From Nocardia anocheti (lineage in GTDB: Bacteria > Actinomycetota > Actinomycetes > Mycobacteriales > Mycobacteriaceae), in the NCBI RefSeq assembly GCF_029675105.1, contig NZ_JAQQFV010000006.1, positions 62,001 to 126,000 on the forward strand: 64,000 nucleotides of DNA. Direction: 5' to 3'. The notes beneath the pieces were generated by a model. That model saw only the letters and a program-made list of their open reading frames with translations, ran no database searches and was not told where the DNA came from. Positions 34,856-43,663 of the stretch are shown here, in pieces (the first letter of the stretch is position 1; the number at the start of each line of letters is the position of its first letter). Made by a program: the position numbers and the translations under genes.

Positions 34856-35062
34856 GTGACGGAAGGTACCCCGGCTCAGCGCCTGAAGCTCGCTCTGGAG
34901 ATGTCCGACTTCGGCATCCAGATGTATCGAGCGCGGATGCGCCGTGAATTCCCCGATGCCGCCGAAGGCGCCATCGAGGAAAAGGTGCATGCTTGGTTGC
35001 TTTCCCGGCCGGGTGCTCCGCTCGGCGACTCCGCCGGTCGGCAGTCACCCCGATTCGCGTGA
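34856..35062 (+). CDS. Small conserved protein upstream of a nucleotidyltransferase gene, 68 aa
   Basis: A hydrophilic protein (MTEGTPAQRLKLALEMSDFG, then a basic Arg-rich helix) with no signal peptide. I recall similar small proteins paired with AbiEii-like nucleotidyltransferases in actinobacteria, where they may be the antitoxin-like partner; this is inference. Start: GTG 34856. TAAGCT (34844-34849) ends 6 nt before it, so the mRNA is likely leaderless. Its stop overlaps the next start by 4 nt (GTGA), but that second gene is broken. Confidence 0.7.
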   Translation: MTEGTPAQRLKLALEMSDFGIQMYRARMRREFPDAAEGAIEEKVHAWLLSRPGAPLGDSAGRQSPRFA

Positions 35063-35525
35063 ACCCACTCGAAGCGGCATTGCGCCACGCCACCTCCGAT
35101 ATCGATCGGCTGGGCTACCGATGGGCTCTGGTCGGCGGGTTCTCGGTGTCGGCTCGATCGGTTCCCCGGTTCGCCTGGCGACGATCCGTCTGCGCCGGTC
35201 CTTCGCCGGGGTGCCGATTCTCGTCGATCTCCTGTTCGCCAGCTCCGGAATCGAACCGGAGATCGTCGTGGCCGCGGAGAATCTCGAAATAGTTCCCGAC
35301 CTCGTCCTGCCGGTCGCGACGACCGCACATCTCATCGCGTTGAAGCTGCTCGCGCGCGACGATGCCACTCGTCCGCAGGACCTGGCAGACCTTCGCGGGC
35401 TGCTGTCGACTGCCTCCGCGGATGACATCGCGGAGGCGAGGCTCGCCGTGCGGCTGATCACCGAGCGCGGGTTCCATCGCGACCGCGATCTCGAATCCGA
35501 TCTCGATGCGCTCCTGACTTCCTGA
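35059..35525 (+). pseudogene. Broken nucleotidyltransferase (AbiEii-like) gene with internal deletion
   Basis: The first 33 codons from GTG 35059 read as the start of a nucleotidyltransferase (YRWALVGGFSVSAR). At about 35158-35170 the homology jumps to another reading frame, which continues RLATIRL, then ILVDLLFASSGIEPEIV and a normal C-terminus to the stop at 35525. The segment that should hold the metal-binding Asp-x-Asp, roughly 40-50 residues, is missing. The deletion also shifts the frame, so no full protein is made. It is the second gene of a coupled pair with the small protein upstream. Confidence 0.8.
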
Positions 35526-35577
35526 CATCACCTCGCAGGTCCTTGCCGTCTCGACCCGGTAGCGACAGACTTGCTCG

Positions 35578-36936
35578 ATGACGACCGTGGCGGATTTCGA
35601 TCGGGATGCTGTCGAGGTGGGGCGGGCGGCGCGGAAGGTGGTGTCGCGGTCGGCGTTGGGGGTGTGGGGGGCCGGGCCGGGGCGGGAGGACCCGGTGACG
35701 ATTCTCGAGCGGCAGGCGCGCACGCGGGTCCCCGAGCTGGTGCCGATCCGGTACGCGCGGATGGCGTTGTCGCCGTTCACCTTTCTGCGCGGCGCGCCCG
35801 CGGTGCTGGCCGCCGACCTGGCGCGGGGCCCGAACACCGGGCTCACCGTGCAACTCTGTGGTGACGCGCACCTGTCCAACTTCGGCCTGTTCGCCTCCCC
35901 GGAACGCAATCTCGTCTTCGACCTCAACGACTTCGACGAGACGCTGCCCGGTCCGTTCGAATGGGACGTCAAGCGCCTGGCCGCCAGCGTCGCCGTCGCC
36001 GCCCGCGACAACGGCTTCGACGACATCCGCGCCGCCGCGGCCGCCGAATGCGCGGGCCGGGGCTATCGCGAGGCGATGGCGACCATGGCGGGTCTGGACT
36101 CGCTCAGCATCTGGTACGAGCGCGTCGACGCCGACAGGGTGCTCGCGGCGATCCCCAAGGAGAAGCGCCGCAAGGTCGTGGAGAAGACGATGAACTCCGC
36201 CCGCAAACGCACCAGCCTGCAGGCGCTGGACAAACTCACCGAGCCCGACACCGACGGCACCCCGCGCATCAAGAACCAGCCGCCGCTGCTGGTGCCGATC
36301 GAGTCACTGGACGAGAAGACCGTCAAGACCGTCCTCGGCGACTATCGCCGCAGCCTCCCGGACGAGCGCCGCATCCTGCTGGACCGGCACGTGCTGGTCG
36401 ACATGGCGATGAAGGTGGTCGGCGTCGGTAGTGTGGGCACCCGCTGCTTCATCGTGCTGTTCATGGACAAGGAGTCGGGCGCCCCGCTGTTCCTGCAGGT
36501 CAAGGAGGCCGAGACCTCGGTGCTGGCGGCGCATCTGTCCGCGAGCCGCTTCCAGCATCAGGGGCACCGGGTGGTCGCGGGGCAGCGGCTCATGCAGGCC
36601 GCCAGCGATATCTTCCTGGGCTGGGCGACCGGCCCGGCGGGCCGCTACTTCTATTGGCGGCAGCTCAAGGACATGAAGGGCTCGGCCGATATCAGCATCC
36701 TCGCCCCGCACGAACTGGCGAACTACGCGAGCCTGTGCGGGGCCGTGCTGGCCCGCGCGCACGCCCGCTCCGGCGATCGCCTGGCCATCCACGCCTATCT
36801 CGGCGGCGGCGACAAGTTCGACAAGGCGATGAGCGAATTCGCCCTGGCCTACGCCGACCAGACCGCCGCCGACCGCGACGCCATGCTGGCCGCCATCGAC
36901 TCCGGCCGGATCACCGCCGCTCCGCACGCGTACTAG
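35578..36936 (+). CDS. DUF2252 family protein (kinase-like fold)
   Basis: A 452-aa protein of the DUF2252 family. The hallmark stretches are visible: FLRGAPAVLAADLA, LCGDAHLSNFG and DLNDFDETLPGPFEWD. The GDxHxxNFG and DxNDFD motifs resemble the catalytic and metal-binding loops of aminoglycoside-phosphotransferase-like kinases, so a small-molecule kinase role is possible but unproven. Start: ATG 35578. TTGCCG-N17-CAGACT (35543-35571) ends 6 nt before it. No partner gene is evident; the MoxR/VWA pair follows after 23 nt. Confidence 0.88.
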   Translation: MTTVADFDRDAVEVGRAARKVVSRSALGVWGAGPGREDPVTILERQARTRVPELVPIRYARMALSPFTFLRGAPAVLAADLARGPNTGLTVQLCGDAHLSNFGLFASPERNLVFDLNDFDETLPGPFEWDVKRLAASVAVAARDNGFDDIRAAAAAECAGRGYREAMATMAGLDSLSIWYERVDADRVLAAIPKEKRRKVVEKTMNSARKRTSLQALDKLTEPDTDGTPRIKNQPPLLVPIESLDEKTVKTVLGDYRRSLPDERRILLDRHVLVDMAMKVVGVGSVGTRCFIVLFMDKESGAPLFLQVKEAETSVLAAHLSASRFQHQGHRVVAGQRLMQAASDIFLGWATGPAGRYFYWRQLKDMKGSADISILAPHELANYASLCGAVLARAHARSGDRLAIHAYLGGGDKFDKAMSEFALAYADQTAADRDAMLAAIDSGRITAAPHAY

Positions 36937-36959
36937 CGCTGCCACTACACTGGTTACCG

Positions 36960-37847
36960 ATGAGTAAGTTCTTTGCCTCGGTGGACCACGTGACCGACCG
37001 GCTGACCGCGGCCGGGTATCTGCCCTCCCTCGACATCGCGACCGCGGTCTTCCTCGCCGACCGGCTCGGCAAGCCCCTGCTGATCGAGGGCCCGGCCGGT
37101 GTCGGCAAGACGGAGTTGGCCAAGGCGATCGCCACCGCGGTGACGGCCGAACTGGTGCGCCTGCAGTGCTACGAGGGCATCGACGAGGCGCGCGCCCTCT
37201 ACGAGTGGAACCACGCCAAGCAACTGCTGCGCATCACCGCCACCGACGGCGAGGGCTGGGACAGCACCCGCGACCACGTCTTCACCGAGGAGTTCCTGCT
37301 GGCCCGCCCGCTGCTGGCGGCCATCCGCAACCCCGACCCCACGGTCCTGCTCATCGACGAACTCGACAAGGCCGACGTGGAGCTGGAAGGACTGCTGCTC
37401 GAGGTCCTCGGTGACTTCCAGGTGAGCATCCCGGAACTGGGCACGGTGACGGCGGTGCGCAAGCCCTTCGTCATCCTCACCTCCAACGCCCACCGCGATC
37501 TGTCCGAGGCGCTCAAGCGCCGCTGCCTGTTCCTGCACATCGACTATCCGACCGCCGAGTTGGAGAAGGCCATCGTCCGGCTGAAGGTCCCCGAACTCGA
37601 CGCGGACCTGGCCGAACCGGTGGTGACGACGGTGAGCGCGCTGCGTCAGCTCGCGCTGCGCAAGGCGCCATCGATCGCCGAGACCGTGGACTGGGCGAAA
37701 ACGCTGGTCGCCCTGGGCACCCGGACCCTCACCGGCGGCGTGGTCCGCTCCACCCTCGGCGTGCTGCTGAAATACCAGTCCGACCACCGGATGGCGATCG
37801 AGAAGCTCGGCCTCGACGACACCGCGCACCCGGGTGTGGCCCCGTGA
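36960..37847 (+). CDS. MoxR-like AAA+ ATPase
   Basis: A 295-aa AAA+ protein: Walker A (GPAGVGKTELA near residues 44-54), Walker B (VLLIDELDKAD) and sensor 1 (ILTSNAHRDLS). MoxR ATPases act as chaperones that remodel or insert metal into partner enzymes, usually with a VWA protein encoded next door, as here. Start: ATG 36960 (MSKFFASVDHV); TACACT (36946-36951) ends 8 nt before it. The longer in-frame ORF upstream overlaps the DUF2252 gene and is not credible. The client protein is not in view. Confidence 0.93.
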   Translation: MSKFFASVDHVTDRLTAAGYLPSLDIATAVFLADRLGKPLLIEGPAGVGKTELAKAIATAVTAELVRLQCYEGIDEARALYEWNHAKQLLRITATDGEGWDSTRDHVFTEEFLLARPLLAAIRNPDPTVLLIDELDKADVELEGLLLEVLGDFQVSIPELGTVTAVRKPFVILTSNAHRDLSEALKRRCLFLHIDYPTAELEKAIVRLKVPELDADLAEPVVTTVSALRQLALRKAPSIAETVDWAKTLVALGTRTLTGGVVRSTLGVLLKYQSDHRMAIEKLGLDDTAHPGVAP

Positions 37848-37917
37848 CCGCCGGGCTCCGGTCGATGTCCAGCCGGGACGCGGGCGCCGGGCCTCGCTCC
37901 GCGAACGCGGCGGTCCG

Positions 37918-39303
37918 ATGACAGCCCCCGCCCTGCGCGCGGGCGCCACCCCGACCACCGACCGCCTGGTCGGCTTCGTCGGCCTGCTGCGCGAACACGG
38001 CATCCACGCGGGCCCCAGCGAAACCGTCGACGCCGCCGCCGCGATCGTCGCCCTCGGCACCGCCGACCCGCGCGTGCTGCGCTCGGGCCTGGCCGCCTGC
38101 CTGCTGCGCCGCGACGGCCAGCGCTCCGTCTTCGACCAGCTCTTCGACCTGTACTTCCTCGACGGCGACCGCCCGGTCACCGCACCCGGCGCGGAGGCGG
38201 GCGATCTGCGCGATCGGCTCATCGCCACCCTGATCCAGGGCGCCGACACCGCCGAGCTGGCCCGCGAAGCGCTCAACACCTTCGGCGCGTACGGCGGCGC
38301 GGGGGAGTCGGCGGGGCGCGTCACCACCGCCTCCGGCGCGGGCTGGTCGTCGTACATGACGATGAAATCGCTGCGCCCGGGCGAGATCTCCGAGCAGGTC
38401 GCGCAAACCCTGGGTGGCACAGGTCAATTCGACGCGGCCGTGCACACCATCGAGGCTCGCCGCCGCGTGGAGCAGTTCCGTGCGCAGGTCCAGGCCGAAG
38501 CCCGCCTGCGCTCGGCGCAGCTGCGCGGCACCGACTACATCGCCCGGCGCGGCGTCGAACCCGGCGGCGACAGCACCGATTTCCTCGGCGCCCGCGAACA
38601 GGACCTCGCCGAGATGCGCAAGTTGGTCCACCCGCTGGCCCGCAAACTCGCCACCCGGCTCGCGGTGCGCCGCAAGAAGGCCGTGCGCGGCTCCATCGAT
38701 CTGCGCCGCACCCTGCGCCGGTCGATGGCCACCGGCGGCGTACCGGTCGACCCGGTGCTGCGTGCCCGCAAGCGGGGCCGCCCGGATCTCGTTGTGCTGG
38801 CCGATGTCTCGGGCTCGGTCACCGGATTCTCCGAATTCACCTTGCAATTGGTGCAGGCCCTGCAGGACCAGTTCAGCCGTGTCCGCAGCTTCGGCTTCGT
38901 CGACGTCTGCGCCGAGATCACTCACTACTTCACTCCCGGCGAACCGCCGCCGCCCGGTTTCGCGCAGAGCATCGTCCGCGAGGCGGGCGTGGTGCGCTTC
39001 GGGTCCAGCAACTACGGCGAGGCGCTGCAAGGTTTCACCGACCACTACCTCGACGCCGTCGGCCCCCGGACCTGCGTGCTGATCCTCGGCGACGCCCGCA
39101 CCAACCGCACCGACCCCAATCTCGCCGCGCTGCAAGCGATCACCGAACGGGCCAAGGCGGTCTACTGGCTGAACCCGGAACCCGCGCGCTCCTGGTCGAC
39201 CGGCGATTCGGCCGCCGACGCCTACACCGAGATCGTCACCATGCACGAATGCCGCAACGTCCGGCAGTTGGCCGAAGTCGTCGGCAGGCTGCTGCCCGCC
39301 TGA
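37918..39303 (+). CDS. VWA-domain protein, CoxE-like
   Basis: A 461-aa protein whose C-terminal half is a CoxE-type von Willebrand A domain with the metal site DVSGSVTGFSEF and a matching later Asp (LILGDARTN). The N-terminal half is helical and charged. It is the usual partner of a MoxR ATPase (gene 70 nt upstream), together serving maturation of a metalloenzyme such as CO dehydrogenase in characterised cases; no such enzyme is in this window. Start: ATG 37918. The ribosome site is weak, and upstream in-frame starts give Arg/Pro-rich non-family sequence. Confidence 0.88.
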   Translation: MTAPALRAGATPTTDRLVGFVGLLREHGIHAGPSETVDAAAAIVALGTADPRVLRSGLAACLLRRDGQRSVFDQLFDLYFLDGDRPVTAPGAEAGDLRDRLIATLIQGADTAELAREALNTFGAYGGAGESAGRVTTASGAGWSSYMTMKSLRPGEISEQVAQTLGGTGQFDAAVHTIEARRRVEQFRAQVQAEARLRSAQLRGTDYIARRGVEPGGDSTDFLGAREQDLAEMRKLVHPLARKLATRLAVRRKKAVRGSIDLRRTLRRSMATGGVPVDPVLRARKRGRPDLVVLADVSGSVTGFSEFTLQLVQALQDQFSRVRSFGFVDVCAEITHYFTPGEPPPPGFAQSIVREAGVVRFGSSNYGEALQGFTDHYLDAVGPRTCVLILGDARTNRTDPNLAALQAITERAKAVYWLNPEPARSWSTGDSAADAYTEIVTMHECRNVRQLAEVVGRLLPA

Positions 39304-39305
39304 AC

Positions 39306-39962
39306 TCAGCGGTACTTGGTGGTGCCCGCCGAGCCGCGGGAGTTGCTCACCAGCTTGGCGAAGCAGTCGTCGACGGGAATCGCGTGGGCGTCGCACCAGG
39401 CATTGGCCGAATCGGGGTCGGCGAAGGACGCGTCGGCCAGGGTGATCCACCAGCCCTGCAGGTCGAAGGTGCTCCAGTCGTCGCTCCAGACCAGGCGAGC
39501 CCCGGGATACTGCTGCCGGAAACGCTGATTCTGCGCGAGGATCTCACTGTTGGTCCAGCTCACCATCCGCCCGTCGACATCGGCGGCCACCAGGCCCGGC
39601 TGCTTGGCCGACAGCTGCGGTACCCACCGCTCGGCCAGATTCGCGCTCACCACCGGCCGGTCGGCCGCGGCCTGCGCGAGCAGGGAATCCAGCGCGGCGG
39701 ACTGCGGATCGACCGGCACCGCCTGCGGTGACGCCGGTACCGGCGGCGCGTACGGACCGGTGGCGGCGATGGTGTTGCCGACAGTTCGCGAGGCGGCCGA
39801 TCGGGAGTTGCGCTCGTGCTGCACGATGATGATCCCCGCGGCGATGACGCCCACCGCCAGCGCGGCGACGACCACCAGCGCGCCGAGAACCCAGGGCCAG
39901 CGGGAAGGGCGGGGCGCATACGGTCCGTTCGGCGGATACCCCGGGTATCCCGGATATCCCAC
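39306..39962 (-). CDS. Hypothetical membrane-anchored protein with Gly-Tyr-Pro N-terminus
   Basis: A 218-aa protein: a short cytosolic tail of GYPGYPGYPP repeats, a membrane helix (about residues 22-50), a Pro/Ala linker and an outer domain of about 140 aa with WSDDWSTFDLQGWW and two late Cys. I recognise no family; the layout resembles actinobacterial cell-surface proteins of unknown role. Start: GTG 39962, because the strong GGAGGTGATC ribosome site sits directly before it; a GTG at 39968 lies inside that site. It ends 2 nt from the convergent VWA gene's stop. Confidence 0.7.
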   Translation of the reverse strand: MGYPGYPGYPPNGPYAPRPSRWPWVLGALVVVAALAVGVIAAGIIIVQHERNSRSAASRTVGNTIAATGPYAPPVPASPQAVPVDPQSAALDSLLAQAAADRPVVSANLAERWVPQLSAKQPGLVAADVDGRMVSWTNSEILAQNQRFRQQYPGARLVWSDDWSTFDLQGWWITLADASFADPDSANAWCDAHAIPVDDCFAKLVSNSRGSAGTTKYR

Positions 39963-40018
39963 GATCACCTCCGCGGTCGCGGCGCCGACGATCCTCGTCG
40001 GTTGCTCGGTCCCCCGTG

Positions 40019-40048
40019 CCTGCCAAGGAGTCTAGAACTCCTGGCAGG
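40019..40048 (-). terminator. Terminator downstream of the nitroreductase gene
   Basis: A 12-bp stem with one bulged A: CCTGCCA plus GGAGT (40019-40031) with ACTCC plus TGGCAGG (40037-40048); loop CTAGA. It lies between two leftward genes and separates them. Confidence 0.65.
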
Positions 40049-40087
40049 GCACCTCGGGTTTCGTTGCGCAACCGACACGAGCGCCGG

Positions 40088-40516
40088 TCACCGCGCGGTG
40101 AGCCGCACCACCGCGTACTCGTGCTCGCTCTTGTCCTGGTACTTCGCGTAGCGCGGCTGCGCGACGGTGATCGACGCCCAGGCCGCGGCCCGCTCCTGAC
40201 CGCGCAGCACCTGCGGTCGCACCGGCGTCGGCGTGCTGGCGGGCAGTTCGATGGTGGCCCGGTCGGGGTTGGCCATCAGGTTGCGCTGCCAGTCCGGGTC
40301 GCCGCCCTGACCGCCGGAGGCGACCAGCAGCCAGCCCTCGCCGCCATCGGAGAACCAGGAGATCGGGGTCTGGCGCGGCTCGCCGCTGCGGCGGCCGACG
40401 GTGTGCAGGATCAGCACGTCCATGCCCATGAACTCGCCCTTGCCCTTGCGGATCTTGCGGTTCATCCTGGCGTTCATCTTGTGCTGCATCCAGCGGGAGA
40501 AGCCCGAGGTAGCCAT
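40088..40516 (-). CDS. Deazaflavin-dependent nitroreductase family protein
   Basis: A 142-aa protein of the Ddn/F420-dependent split-barrel family: LILHTVGRRSGEPRQTPISW, then GWLLVASGGQGGDPDWQRNL and a final region with Tyr residues. The family uses F420H2 to reduce quinones or nitro compounds; mycobacterial Ddn activates pretomanid. F420 use is expected in Nocardia. Start: ATG 40516 with AAAGGA 9 nt upstream. The AhpD-like gene ends 29 nt upstream on the same strand, so both may be co-transcribed as redox-stress genes. Confidence 0.9.
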   Translation of the reverse strand: MATSGFSRWMQHKMNARMNRKIRKGKGEFMGMDVLILHTVGRRSGEPRQTPISWFSDGGEGWLLVASGGQGGDPDWQRNLMANPDRATIELPASTPTPVRPQVLRGQERAAAWASITVAQPRYAKYQDKSEHEYAVVRLTAR

Positions 40517-40545
40517 CGCGAGTGTCCTTTCGAATCGGGTGGGGC

Positions 40546-41001
40546 TCAGCCCCAGGCCCCGGCGATCTGGCGGGTGGTGGCATTGAGCCGGTTGAACATG
40601 TTGGTCACGCCGATCATCAGCACGATCGAGGCCAGCTGACGCTCGTCGAAGTAGCTGGCAGCACTGTCCCAGATCTCGTCGGTGACGGCGTCGGGACGGT
40701 CGGCCAGGCGTGTCGCGGCCTCGGCCAGCGTGAGGGCGGCGCGCTCCTCCTCGCTGAAGTACGGTGCCTCGCGCCAGGCGGCCACGGTGGCCAGCCGCTC
40801 GTCGCTGACACCGGCCTTGCGGGCGGTCTTGGCGCCGCCGTCCACGCAGGCGCTGCACCCGTTGATCTGGCTGATCCGCAGGTGGACCAGCTCGAGGATC
40901 TCGCCGTCGACGCCGCCGGTCCGCACGGCCGCCAGCACCTGCTGGATCGGGCCCATCGCGTCGGTGAGGACCAGGGCGGGGTTCTGCATCCGGGACTGCA
41001 T
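40546..41001 (-). CDS. Carboxymuconolactone decarboxylase/AhpD-like protein
   Basis: A 151-aa all-helical protein with the AhpD motif: Glu then CSAC (NGCSACVDGG), and a downstream segment ASIVLMIGVTNMFNRLN typical of the family. CxxC members relay electrons to peroxidase systems. Start: ATG 41001, with GAGGAGA 7 nt upstream; an earlier in-frame start would run into the divergent promoter region. The divergent neighbour is a STAND regulator behind a repeat that could control both genes. Confidence 0.9.
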   Translation of the reverse strand: MQSRMQNPALVLTDAMGPIQQVLAAVRTGGVDGEILELVHLRISQINGCSACVDGGAKTARKAGVSDERLATVAAWREAPYFSEEERAALTLAEAATRLADRPDAVTDEIWDSAASYFDERQLASIVLMIGVTNMFNRLNATTRQIAGAWG

Positions 41002-41080
41002 GTCGTTCTCCTCGTTCGGTGTGTTTCCGCTGTTCGCGGTGTGACTCCATATCAGCCCGAACGCGGCCGCGAAGCGATGC

Positions 41081-41103
41081 CTGTGGGACACTGTGGGACA
41101 GTG
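41081..41103. promoter_or_regulatory. Tandem repeat with embedded palindrome in divergent promoter
   Basis: CTGTGGGACA occurs twice in exact tandem (41081-41090, 41091-41100). It also creates the perfect palindrome CACTGT-GGG-ACAGTG (41089-41103). It lies between the AhpD-like gene (start 41001, left) and the STAND regulator (start 41174, right), so it is a good candidate operator for autoregulation and control of the redox pair. Confidence 0.55.
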
Positions 41104-41173
41104 GAAACCGGTCCTGACCTCGGGATCGGCAACCGGAAATCCGGTGTTTCCGCGCGGGACGGAGTGGAGAACG

Positions 41174-43663
41174 GTGCATCAGGCGACGCGGGCCCACCCC
41201 CGGGACGAGCTGGCCGCGCGGCTGCGCCTGCTCCAGGAACTGTCCGGTCGCGGCGTCCGCGCGCTGGCCCGCGACACCGGCCTGAGCTCGTCGTCGCTGT
41301 CGCGCTACCTCAGCGGGCAGACGGTGCCGCCGTGGCCCGCGGTGGTGGAACTGTGCCGCCTGGTCACCCGCGATCCGCGGCCGCTGCGTCCGCTGTGGGA
41401 GCGCGCCGCCAACCCGCTGCCCGCCCCGCCCAAGACCAGTCGCCAGGTCGCCCCGCCGAGCCCACCGGCCGACGCGCCACCCCCACCGCGCAACGACCTG
41501 CCGCGCGACATCCCCGACTTCACCGGCCGCGAGCAGGCCCTGGCCGACGTGCTCGCCGCCGTGCGCGCGAACCGCGTGGTCGCCATCGACGGCATGGCCG
41601 GAGTCGGCAAGACGTCCCTGGCCGTGCACGCCGCCCACCAGCTCACCACCGACTACCCCGACGCCCAGCTCTATCTCGATCTGCACGGCTTCACCGACGG
41701 CCGCCAGCCGCTGGACCCCGACGCCGCCCTGCGCGCCCTGCTGGCCGCCCTCCAGGTGCCCTCGCAGAAGGTCCCGCAGGAGGGCGGCGTCGAGCAGCGC
41801 GCCGCCTGCTGGCGCTCGGAACTGGCGCGGTTGCGGGCGGTGATCGTGCTCGACAATGTCGTCGACGCCGACCAGGTCGCGCCGCTGCTGCCGGGCGCGG
41901 GGGAGTCGATCGCCATCATCACCAGCCGCAACCGGCTGCTCGACCTCGACGAGGTGCCGCCGGTGAGCCTCGACGTGCTCTCCGAGCGGGAGAGCGCCGA
42001 ACTGCTGGCCCGCGCCAGCGGCGACGCGCGTGGTCCCGACGGCAGACTGGCCAAGGAACCCGAACACGCCGCCGAGGTGCTGCGGCTGTGCGGCAACCTC
42101 CCGCTGGCCCTGCGCCTGGCCGCGGCTCGTCTGCGGCACCGGCCGGGCTGGTCGATCGGCATCCTGGTCGAGCGGATGGCCGAGGGGCCCAGCGAATTCG
42201 ACACCGCCTTCGGCATGTCGGTGCGTCAGCTGCCGCGCGATCAACGTCGCCTGTTCCGGCTGCTCGGCCTGATCCCCGGCTCCACCTTCACCGACTACGT
42301 CGCCGCCGCCGTCGCCGACGTGCCCCTGCGCACCGCGCGCGCCATGCTCGAGGACCTCCTGGACGCGCACCTGGTCCAGCAGCCCGCCGACGGCCGCTAC
42401 CGCCTGCACGACCTGGTCCGTCAGCACGCCCGCCGCGCCACCTTCGACACCGATTCCGCCGCCGACCGCGCACGCGCCCTGCTCCGCGTCCTGGACTACT
42501 ACGTGCACGCCGCCGCGGCCGCCGACGCCGCCATGCCCTTCCCGACCCCCACCCCGCCGGTCTCGGCGGGCCCGCCCCCGGCCGAGCTGCCGCGCTTCCC
42601 CGGCCGCGACGCCGCGTTCGGCTGGTTCGTCGCCGAGTACACCAATCTGATGGCGGTCTTCTACGCCGCCGTCGAGGCGGGCGCCGACACCCACGTCTGC
42701 GAACTCCCGCGCTTCCTGCGCACCTTCTTCGCCCGCCGCTGCGGCACAACACATCTCAACGAACTGTTCGAGCGCTCACTCGCCTCGGCCCAGCAACTCG
42801 GCGACCCCCGCCGCCTCGCCGAGGCGCACAGCGACCTCGGTTTCGCCCGCTACAACGCGGGCCGGATGACCGAGGCGGCCGCCGCCTACGGCGCCGCGGC
42901 CCCGCTGGTCGCCGCGGCGGGCGACCCGCTGCCGCGCGCCGACCTGATCATGCGCTGCGCCCAATTGCGCTGGGACGAGGGCGATGTCGAGGAACCGTTG
43001 ACGCTGTTCCGGCAGGCGCGGGAGCTGTATGCCCTCAGCGGCGCTCCCGTCGGCGCCGCCGACGCCGTCGCGGGGGAGGCGTGGGCGGTGCTGCAGTTGG
43101 GCGAACCCGCCGAGGCCGCCCGCCTGGCCCGCGAGGCCCTCGACCTCGCCGGTGACCAGGTGCCGTCGCTGCAGGCCAGGATCACCCTCGGGGTCGCCAT
43201 CGCCGAGACCGACCCCGAGGCCGCGCTCGCGCAGCTGGACCAGGCGCTGGCCGCCGCCCGCGCCGACGGTCACAAGCACAACGAGGCGTGGTGCCTGAAC
43301 TGCCAGGGCGTCGCGCTGCGCCGGATGGGCCGCTTCGAGGCGGCCCTCGCCGCGCACCGCGCCGCCTTCGCCCTGCTCGACGAGCTGTTCGAGGAGCACT
43401 GGAAGATCCACTTCCTCAACGGCTACGCCGCGACCTGCCAGCTCGCTGGTCTGCCCGAGGACGCCCTGCGCCTGTATCGGGAAACCCTCGCCCTGGCACC
43501 GCGAGTGGGCCACCGCTTCACCGAAGCGGCGGCCCACCAGGGCATCGCCGACGTGCTCGAAGCCACCGATCCGGTCGCGGCCGCCGAGCATCGCGCGGCC
43601 GCCGCGGACCTGCTCGGGCCGGTCAGCCCATCGACTTCGCCCCGTCCAGGGACTCCCGGATGA
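41174..43663 (+). CDS. STAND-family transcriptional regulator (HTH, NB-ARC ATPase, TPR)
   Basis: An 829-aa protein. The N-terminal Xre-like helix-turn-helix (LARDTGLSSSSLSRYLSGQ) is followed by a Pro-rich linker and an NB-ARC/AfsR-like NTPase from about residue 115 (Walker A GMAGVGKTSLAVHAA; IVLDNV; TSRNRLLDL). A helical region and about eight TPR-like repeats (from about 530) form the C-terminus. STAND proteins switch on when the repeats sense a ligand, controlling secondary metabolism or acting in phage defence; here the DNA-binding head favours regulation. Start: GTG 41174 with GGAG 5 nt upstream. Its last 41 nt overlap the convergent DinB gene. Confidence 0.88.
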   Translation: MHQATRAHPRDELAARLRLLQELSGRGVRALARDTGLSSSSLSRYLSGQTVPPWPAVVELCRLVTRDPRPLRPLWERAANPLPAPPKTSRQVAPPSPPADAPPPPRNDLPRDIPDFTGREQALADVLAAVRANRVVAIDGMAGVGKTSLAVHAAHQLTTDYPDAQLYLDLHGFTDGRQPLDPDAALRALLAALQVPSQKVPQEGGVEQRAACWRSELARLRAVIVLDNVVDADQVAPLLPGAGESIAIITSRNRLLDLDEVPPVSLDVLSERESAELLARASGDARGPDGRLAKEPEHAAEVLRLCGNLPLALRLAAARLRHRPGWSIGILVERMAEGPSEFDTAFGMSVRQLPRDQRRLFRLLGLIPGSTFTDYVAAAVADVPLRTARAMLEDLLDAHLVQQPADGRYRLHDLVRQHARRATFDTDSAADRARALLRVLDYYVHAAAAADAAMPFPTPTPPVSAGPPPAELPRFPGRDAAFGWFVAEYTNLMAVFYAAVEAGADTHVCELPRFLRTFFARRCGTTHLNELFERSLASAQQLGDPRRLAEAHSDLGFARYNAGRMTEAAAAYGAAAPLVAAAGDPLPRADLIMRCAQLRWDEGDVEEPLTLFRQARELYALSGAPVGAADAVAGEAWAVLQLGEPAEAARLAREALDLAGDQVPSLQARITLGVAIAETDPEAALAQLDQALAAARADGHKHNEAWCLNCQGVALRRMGRFEAALAAHRAAFALLDELFEEHWKIHFLNGYAATCQLAGLPEDALRLYRETLALAPRVGHRFTEAAAHQGIADVLEATDPVAAAEHRAAAADLLGPVSPSTSPRPGTPG

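Noticed and set aside
40522..43155. An 877-codon plus-strand frame overlapping the AhpD-like and STAND genes
   Set aside because: It becomes Arg/Pro repeats in the region of the STAND gene and runs across a divergent promoter; it is a frame shadow.
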